From Spongiactinospora sp. TRM90649 (GTDB taxonomy: Bacteria; Actinomycetota; Actinomycetes; Streptosporangiales; Streptosporangiaceae), in assembly GCF_029382225.1 (NCBI RefSeq), contig NZ_JARLTC010000041.1, forward strand, positions 1-64,000: a stretch of DNA of 64,000 nucleotides, read 5' to 3'. Both the position numbers and the translations under genes were made by a program. Positions 58,679-64,000 of the stretch are shown piece by piece (the first letter of the stretch is position 1; every line of letters begins with the position of its first letter). The notes beneath the pieces were generated by a model that was given only the letters and a program-made list of their open reading frames with translations, was not told the DNA's origin and did no database searches.

Positions 58679-61600
58679 CTAAGTGATCTTGTCCATGGCC
58701 TTGCGGATGCGCTTCTCCGAGACCGGGTACGGCGTGCCGAGCGTCTGGGCGAAGAAGCTGACCCGCAGTTCCTCGATCATCCAGCGGATCGCGGCCGCGT
58801 CGTCGTCCTCGCGCCGCTCCGGCGGCAGCCGGTCGAGCAGGTCGGCGTAGTCGTCCTCGACCCGGTGGACGGCGATCATCCAGTCCTCGTCGCGGAACGG
58901 GTCTTCCGGCAGCTTGGCCAGGCGGCGCTGGGCGGCCCGCAGGTAGCGGTTGACGTCGGGCAGGCGGCCCAGGCCGGTGGCCGTCACGAACCCAGGATGG
59001 ACGAGCGCGCCGATCTGGTCGCGGACGTCGTCGACGGCGGCCGACGGGCGCGCCGCCGACAGGGCCATCGTGACCTCGTGCCACACGCCGAGGATGCCCT
59101 GGACCTTGGTCACCACGTCGAGCGTCACGTCGAACAGCTCGGCCCGCACGTGGTCGCGCACCCGGGCGAAGCCCGCCTCGTCCCACGCCGGGCCGCCCGC
59201 GTCGGCGATGAGCCGGTCGGCGGCGCAGTCCACGCAGTCGTCGAACAGCGCCGCGGCGCCGGCGTGCGGGCTGCGGCTGAGCAGCAGCTTCTGCGCGTTG
59301 TTCAACTGCCCGAGCACCCACTTGGCCGGGGACGGGCTGCCCAGCAGGACCATCCGCCGGGTGCCCGCCCACATCGCCCGCCGCTGCTCGGACTCGGTCT
59401 CGAACATCCGCACCGACACGCTCTCGCCCTCGTCGGCGAGCGCCGGATACGCCTTCATCCTGCGCTGCTCGAAGGTCTTCGGCAGGGTGCCGAGGTCGTC
59501 CCAGCCGCGCAGGCCGGTGCGTTCGAGCCCGCCTCCGGCCTTGGCGAGCGTGGCCCGCAGCCGGGGGGCCAGCCGCCGCTTGAGCGCGTCGAGGTCCTTG
59601 TCCTCGGCGAGGGTGCGCTTGCCCTCCACCACCCGGAACGTGATCCGCAGGTGGTCTGCGACCTGGGCCAGGTTCCAGTCGTCGGCGGTGAGGGTCACGC
59701 CGGTCATCTCGCGCAGCTCCCTGGACAGCACGGTGAGCAGCGGTTCCTCTCTCGGCCGCACCCGCGCGAGCACCTGCCGGGCGAACTCGGGGGCGGGCAC
59801 GAAGTTGCGGCGCAGCGGCTTGGGCAGCGAGCGGATCAGCGCGGTCACCAGCTCGGCGCGCAGGCCGGGGATCTGCCAGTCGAAGCCGTCGGGGGACGCC
59901 TGGTTGAGCAGGGAGATCGGGATGTGCGCGGTCACGCCGTCGGCGTCGGCTCCCGGCTCGAACTGGTAGGTCAGCGCGAAGCGCAGGCCGCCCTGGCGCC
60001 AGGCGTCGGGGTAGTCCTGCTCGCTGACCTCGCCCGCGCGCTCGCTGATCAGCATGGACTTCTCGAAGTTCAGCAGGTCGGGGTCGGCCTGCCGGGCCTT
60101 CTTCCACCACGCGTCGAAGTGGCGGGCGGAGACGACGTCCTGGCCCACCCGCTGGTCGTAGAAGTCGAACAGGGTCTCGTCGTCGACCAGGATGTCGCGG
60201 CGGCGGGCGCGCTCCTCCAGCTCCTCGACCTCGGCGAGCAGCTTGCGGTTCTCCCGGTAGAAGGCGTGGTGGGTCTCCCAATCGCCTTCCACGAGGGCGT
60301 GCCGGATGAACAGCTCGCGGCACAGCTCGGGATCGACGCGGCCGTAGTTGATCTTCCGCTGGGCGACGATCGGCACGCCGTACAGGGTGACCTTCTCGTA
60401 GGCCATCACCGCGCCCTGGGACTTCTCCCAGTGCGGCTCGGAGTAGGTGCGTTTGATCAGGTGCGCGGCGATCGGCTCGACCCACTCGGGCTCGATCTTG
60501 GCGTTGACCCTGGCCCACAGCCGGGAGGTCTCCACCAGCTCGGCCGACATCACCCACTGCGGCTGTTTCCTGGCCAGCGCCGAGCCGGGGAAGATGGCGA
60601 AACGGGCGTTGCGGGCGCCGATGTACTCCTGCAGGGGGCGGCGCGGGCCGTCGGCCTGCTTCTTGTCGAGGTCCTTCAGCCCGATATGGGAGAGCAGCCC
60701 GGACAGCAGCGACACATGGATCTTGTGCTCGTCCCCCGGGTCGCTGTTCAGCGTCACGCCGAGCGACTTGGACATCTGCCTGAGCTGGCCGTAGACGTCC
60801 TGCCACTCACGGACCCGCAGATAGTTGAGGAAGTCGGCCTTGCACTCGCGGCGGAACTGGCCGGAGGACAGTTCCTGCTGGCGTTCCTGGAGGTGGCGCC
60901 ACAGGTTGAGGTAGGTGAGGAAGTCGGATTCCTTGTCGGCGAACCGCCGGTGCTTCTCGTCGGCGGCCTGCTGCTTGTCGGCCGGCCGCTCGCGGGGATC
61001 CTGGATGGACAGCGCGGCGGCGATCACCATGACCTCGCGGACGCAGCCGTTCTTGTCGGCCTCCAGCACCATGCGGGCCAGCCGGGGATCGACCGGGAGG
61101 GCGGCCAGCCTGCGGCCGAGCCCGGTGATGCGCCTGGCCTCGTCGAACGCGCCGAGCTCGCGCAGCAGGTTGACGCCGTCCTTGACCTGTCGCTGGTCGG
61201 GCGGGTCGACGAAGGGGAAGGCCGCGATGTCGCCGAGCCCGATGGAGGTCATCTGCAGGATGACCGAGGCCAGGTTGGTGCGCAGGATCTCCGGGTCGGT
61301 GAACTCCGGGCGGGACACGAAGTCCTCCTCGGAGTAGAGGCGTACGCAGATGCCGTCGGAGACCCGCCCGCAGCGGCCCTTGCGCTGGTTGGCCGACGCC
61401 TGGGAGATCGCCTCGATGGGCAGCCGCTGCACCTTGGTGCGGTGGCTGTAGCGGGAGACGCGGGCGAACCCGGGGTCGACCACGTACTTGATGCCGGGGA
61501 CGGTGAGGGAGGTCTCGGCCACGTTCGTGGACAGCACGACCCGCCGCCCGGAGTGCCGCTGAAAGACGCGGTGCTGCTCGGCCGCCGACAGCCGGGCGTA

Positions 61601-62560
61601 GAGCGGCAGCACCTCGGTATCGCGCAGGTTCTGCTTGGCCAGCGCGTCGGCGGTGTCGCGGATCTCCCGCTCGCCGCTGAGGAAGACCAGGATGTCGCCG
61701 GGCCCCTCGGCGCACAGCTCGTCGATCGCGCCCGCGATCGCGGAGATCTGGTCGTCCTGGTCTTCGTCCACGGGCCGGTAGCGCACCTCGACCGGATAGG
61801 TGCGGCCGGACACCTCGATGATCGGGGCGTCGCCGAAGTGCCGGGAGAAGCGCTCCGGGTCGATCGTGGCGGAGGTGATGATCACCTTGAGGTCGGGCCG
61901 CCTGGGCAGGAGCTGCTTCAGGTAGCCCAGGATGAAGTCCACGTTGAGGCTGCGCTCGTGCGCCTCGTCGATGATCAGCGTGTCGTACTGGTCGAGCATC
62001 CGGTCGCCCTGCAGCTCGGCCAGCAGGATACCGTCGGTCATCACCTTGACCAGCGTCTCGTCGGCCACGTGATCGGTGAAGCGCACCTTGTACCCGATCG
62101 CGTGGCCGATCTCGCCGCCCAGCTCCTCGGCTATCCGCTCGGCCACCGTGCGGGCGGCTATCCGGCGGGGCTGGGTGTGACCGATCAGGCCGTTGACGCC
62201 ACGGCCCAGCTCCAGGCACATCTTGGGGAGCTGGGTGGTCTTGCCGGAGCCGGTCTCCCCGGCGACGATCACGACCTGGTGGTCGCGGATCGCCGCGAGG
62301 ATGTCGTCGCGCCGGGCGCTGACCGGCAGGGCCTCGGGATAGCCGATCTCGGGCACGGCCGCGCGGCGCGCCGCCACGCGCAGCTCGGCGGCGTCCACGT
62401 CGGCCGCGATCTCCGTCGCGATCTTGTGCTGCGCGGCGCGGTCGCGCACCTTGCGGGCGCCCTCCAGCCTGCGGCGCAACCGCCGCTGGTCGCGAAGGGT
62501 CAGCTCGGGCAGGCGAGCGCGCAGCTCGTCGAGCGGAGATGTCACAGAAGAGGTTCCCAT
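58679..62560 (-). CDS. hrpA: ATP-dependent RNA helicase HrpA (DEAH box)
   Basis: 1293 residues, full length for HrpA. Helicase motifs in order: GETGSGKTTQ (I, near residue 95), TQPRRIAA (Ia), IIDEAHERSLN (II, DEAH), TSATIDPERFSRHFG (III), a C-terminal RecA domain with NVAETSLTVPGI (V) and QRKGRCGRVSDGICVRLY (VI). Winged-helix, ratchet and OB-fold regions follow (IGARNARFAIFPGSALARKQPQWVMSAELVETSRLWAR). The last roughly 500 residues are the HrpA-specific extension. ATG at 62560 is chosen; GTG at 62545 is an alternative. HrpA acts in mRNA processing and ribosome-collision rescue. Confidence 0.95.
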   Translation of the reverse strand: MGTSSVTSPLDELRARLPELTLRDQRRLRRRLEGARKVRDRAAQHKIATEIAADVDAAELRVAARRAAVPEIGYPEALPVSARRDDILAAIRDHQVVIVAGETGSGKTTQLPKMCLELGRGVNGLIGHTQPRRIAARTVAERIAEELGGEIGHAIGYKVRFTDHVADETLVKVMTDGILLAELQGDRMLDQYDTLIIDEAHERSLNVDFILGYLKQLLPRRPDLKVIITSATIDPERFSRHFGDAPIIEVSGRTYPVEVRYRPVDEDQDDQISAIAGAIDELCAEGPGDILVFLSGEREIRDTADALAKQNLRDTEVLPLYARLSAAEQHRVFQRHSGRRVVLSTNVAETSLTVPGIKYVVDPGFARVSRYSHRTKVQRLPIEAISQASANQRKGRCGRVSDGICVRLYSEEDFVSRPEFTDPEILRTNLASVILQMTSIGLGDIAAFPFVDPPDQRQVKDGVNLLRELGAFDEARRITGLGRRLAALPVDPRLARMVLEADKNGCVREVMVIAAALSIQDPRERPADKQQAADEKHRRFADKESDFLTYLNLWRHLQERQQELSSGQFRRECKADFLNYLRVREWQDVYGQLRQMSKSLGVTLNSDPGDEHKIHVSLLSGLLSHIGLKDLDKKQADGPRRPLQEYIGARNARFAIFPGSALARKQPQWVMSAELVETSRLWARVNAKIEPEWVEPIAAHLIKRTYSEPHWEKSQGAVMAYEKVTLYGVPIVAQRKINYGRVDPELCRELFIRHALVEGDWETHHAFYRENRKLLAEVEELEERARRRDILVDDETLFDFYDQRVGQDVVSARHFDAWWKKARQADPDLLNFEKSMLISERAGEVSEQDYPDAWRQGGLRFALTYQFEPGADADGVTAHIPISLLNQASPDGFDWQIPGLRAELVTALIRSLPKPLRRNFVPAPEFARQVLARVRPREEPLLTVLSRELREMTGVTLTADDWNLAQVADHLRITFRVVEGKRTLAEDKDLDALKRRLAPRLRATLAKAGGGLERTGLRGWDDLGTLPKTFEQRRMKAYPALADEGESVSVRMFETESEQRRAMWAGTRRMVLLGSPSPAKWVLGQLNNAQKLLLSRSPHAGAAALFDDCVDCAADRLIADAGGPAWDEAGFARVRDHVRAELFDVTLDVVTKVQGILGVWHEVTMALSAARPSAAVDDVRDQIGALVHPGFVTATGLGRLPDVNRYLRAAQRRLAKLPEDPFRDEDWMIAVHRVEDDYADLLDRLPPERREDDDAAAIRWMIEELRVSFFAQTLGTPYPVSEKRIRKAMDKIT

Positions 62561-62651
62561 GGTCGCTTTACAGGCCGCCCACGCACGGCCGTCCCTAGCA
62601 AGGATAGGCAAGCCACCACGGGTCTTCCCAACGGTTATCGGCGAGGGCGGG

Positions 62652-63512
62652 TCACGGGCGCGGGAGCTGCCCCAGGTAGAAGCGCGACCCCTGGTCGTCG
62701 GCGCACTCGGCGAGCAGGCCGTACGGCATGGCCTGCGGCTCGCCCGCCGTCCCGTCGAGGTTCCAGATCGTGGCGACGGCCGAGCGGATGTCGTCCACCG
62801 CGTACATCGGGACCACGGCCGGCCGTTCCGCGCCGCCCGACATTCCGGTCATGGGGCTGATCTCGGCGCCGTCCCTCCGCACGGCCCAGCCGTCCCGCAC
62901 CGATCCGCGGATGAACTCCCAGCCCAGCACGTGCCCGTAGAAGGCCCGCGCCGCCGCCGAGTCGGGGACCTCGATGGTGACGTAGGCGAGGTCGCCCTGG
63001 CGGGCGTGCTCGTGGACGGGGCGCGGATCACCCGCCGGTTCGTAGACCGCGAACCGCAGCCCCTGGTCGTCCAGGCAGTGCGCGATCAGCCCGTACGGCT
63101 TGCGCACGGCCGGCGACGCGCCGCCCCCGGCCTCCCCCACCCGGCGGACCGCCTCGGCGACGTCGTCCACCGCGAAGCACGGCAGCACCGTGTTGTCCTC
63201 CCCCTCCCACACGCCGAACGACGGCGTGACGCCCTCGACGCGCCTGCCGCGCGGCGAAGGCCCGTACTCCCAGCCCAGGACCTCCTCGTAGAAATCGGCC
63301 GCCCGGCCCACGTCGGGGGTCAGCAGCGAGGCGTAGCCGATGTCGCCGTGCCGCAGGCCCGTACCGGTAGCTGTGGTCATGTCATCTCCTCTCCAGACGG
63401 TCGTGGGGTCGAGCACGGCCCGCTCCAGCGCGGCCCGGAGCCGCTCGGCGAACAGCGGGTCGGGATCGACGGGCCCGGCCGGCTCGCGGAGGACCTCGAA
63501 CGGATCGGTCAT
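62652..63512 (-). CDS. Two-domain VOC (glyoxalase-like) protein coupled to an ECF sigma factor
   Basis: 286 residues. The first about 45 residues (MTDPFEVLREPAGPVDPDPLFAERLRAALERAVL) form an acidic helical lead. Two VOC modules follow (ASLLTPDVGRAADFYEEVLGWEYG, then VTIEVPDSAAARAFYGHVLGWEFI), each with beta-alpha-beta-beta-beta fold repeats and a YxxDDxxxA-like helix. Function is unknown, perhaps resistance or ligand binding. Its ATG (63512) overlaps the stop of the sigma-factor gene (ATGA), so they are produced together. An internal ATG near residue 45 could start a shorter form. Confidence 0.85.
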   Translation of the reverse strand: MTDPFEVLREPAGPVDPDPLFAERLRAALERAVLDPTTVWRGDDMTTATGTGLRHGDIGYASLLTPDVGRAADFYEEVLGWEYGPSPRGRRVEGVTPSFGVWEGEDNTVLPCFAVDDVAEAVRRVGEAGGGASPAVRKPYGLIAHCLDDQGLRFAVYEPAGDPRPVHEHARQGDLAYVTIEVPDSAAARAFYGHVLGWEFIRGSVRDGWAVRRDGAEISPMTGMSGGAERPAVVPMYAVDDIRSAVATIWNLDGTAGEPQAMPYGLLAECADDQGSRFYLGQLPRP

Positions 63513-64000
63513 CGGTCCTCCTTCCCCTCGACCGTGTCGTGCCGGATCTCATGCCGGACGTCGTGATGGATCTCATAGCGGACGCGGAACGCCCGGCGGG
63601 CCCTGACCAGCAGGGCCTCCGTCGCGTGGACGGTCCGGCCGAGGAGCCGGGCGACCTCTGGGACCGGGAGGCCGTCCAGGTAGCGCAGGGTCAGCACGGC
63701 CCTGTGGTGCGCGGCGACGTCCGCGAGCACCTCGCGGGCCACCAGCGCGTCCAGCCGCACGTCCCACGGATCCTCCATGTCGTCCGGCCACAGCCCGCCG
63801 ACCAGGCGCAGGCCGCGCTCCTCGCGCTCGGCCCTGCGCCAGTGGTCGACGAGCTTGTTCCTGGCCACGCCGATCAGCCACGACGTGCGCAGCCCCTCCG
63901 GCGGAGGTCTCCTGCGCACGGCCTCGACCGCCGCCAGGAAGGTCTCCGCCGTGAGGTCCTCGGCCAGTGACCGCTGCCCGCAACGGGCGAGCAGGTAGCC
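63509..64000 (-). CDS. ECF RNA polymerase sigma factor (5' end outside window)
   Basis: At least 163 residues are in the window; the gene enters from the right edge. Region 2 ends GQRSLAEDLTAETFLAAVEAVRR (the RAEDLVQETFL-like core) and SWLIGVARNKLVDHWRRAERE is region 2.4. Region 4 is VLTLRYLDGLPVPEVARLLGRTVHATEALLVRARRAFR. It directs RNA polymerase to a special set of promoters. A downstream VOC gene overlaps its stop by ATGA, suggesting functional coupling. No anti-sigma gene is visible. Confidence 0.9.
   Translation of the reverse strand, partial: GYLLARCGQRSLAEDLTAETFLAAVEAVRRRPPPEGLRTSWLIGVARNKLVDHWRRAEREERGLRLVGGLWPDDMEDPWDVRLDALVAREVLADVAAHHRAVLTLRYLDGLPVPEVARLLGRTVHATEALLVRARRAFRVRYEIHHDVRHEIRHDTVEGKEDR

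Noticed and set aside
57518-62860. 1780-codon plus-strand frame opposite hrpA and the HAD gene
   Set aside because: Extreme antisense shadow caused by GC-rich third positions; rich in His/Gln/Gly/Val without any domain, while the minus strand has the DEAH helicase motifs in order.
1-64000. tRNA, riboswitch or phage attachment sites
   Set aside because: I looked in the intergenic gaps and found no cloverleaf, no CCA-type tRNA 3' end and no recognisable riboswitch core.

Overview
The window is high-GC DNA with dense, GTG-rich, often start/stop-overlapping genes. It holds a SARP-type regulator tail, two RxYDYLLGGKDNYA-type S-adenosylmethionine methyltransferases, STAND/TPR ATPases, a SpoIIE-type phosphatase, a PucR regulator, terpene synthases, a bifunctional RNase HI/acid phosphatase and an actinobacterial-type RNase P RNA. 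Together these point to a chromosomal segment of a filamentous actinomycete, most likely of the Streptosporangiales. That assignment is an inference from gene content; I saw no 16S or other taxonomic marker and no tRNA.

Layout. 0-4.4 kb: tail of a BTAD/SARP regulator, a SulP transporter fused to a beta-carbonic anhydrase, and an NAD-dependent reductase. 4.4-7.8 kb: a complete PQQ biosynthesis operon, pqqA-B-C-D-E. It includes a 52-residue pqqA, a perfect 15-bp hairpin just after pqqA, and a tiny proline-rich leader reading frame before pqqB. 7.9-11.7 kb: two related methyltransferases flanking a membrane-anchored von Willebrand factor A protein. 11.9-13.6 kb: a small membrane protein and an ArsR-SRPBCC pair. 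13.6-14.2 kb: two abutting gene remnants (ABC ATPase, TetR). 14.57-14.98 kb: rnpB with a recognisable promoter. 15.1-17.9 kb: a coupled housekeeping operon (Nif3-like, zinc-ribbon coiled coil, RNase HI/phosphatase).

18.2-21.3 kb: a coupled trio of M20 amidohydrolase, GNAT acyltransferase and N-succinylamino-acid racemase/OSB-synthase-type enolase-superfamily enzyme. It matches the published gene set for irreversible D- to L-amino acid conversion. 21-26.9 kb: an acyl-CoA ligase, an orphan histidine kinase, an EamA exporter with a long unexplained C-terminal tail, and an SDR. 27-30 kb: CopC-CopD copper proteins facing a histidine-rich membrane protein. 30-33.5 kb: an ABC-2 permease coupled to an unusual fusion of secreted S15-type hydrolase, membrane anchor and ABC ATPase. 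33.7-42.8 kb: a specialised-metabolism and mobile region with a STAND ATPase, two class I terpene synthases, a DrrAB-type efflux pair, a divergent regulator with an IS30-like HTH fused to a winged helix, a degenerate IS5-type insertion sequence and about 0.8 kb of non-coding DNA.

42.8-64 kb: mixed core and accessory genes. These are an ankyrin protein, PAC2 protein, Gfo/Idh oxidoreductase, tyrosine phosphatase, a membrane protein, a second STAND/TPR ATPase, an M6 metalloprotease, a PucR regulator, an ANTAR-PAS-SpoIIE phosphatase, a GntR-MFS divergent pair with a clear operator, a HAD hydrolase, the HrpA RNA helicase, and an ECF sigma factor (cut by the window end) coupled to a two-domain VOC protein. 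Start/stop overlaps (ATGA or GTGA) mark most operons. Five convergent gene pairs overlap at their 3' ends, and two other convergent pairs are separated by long GC hairpins that look like bidirectional terminators.
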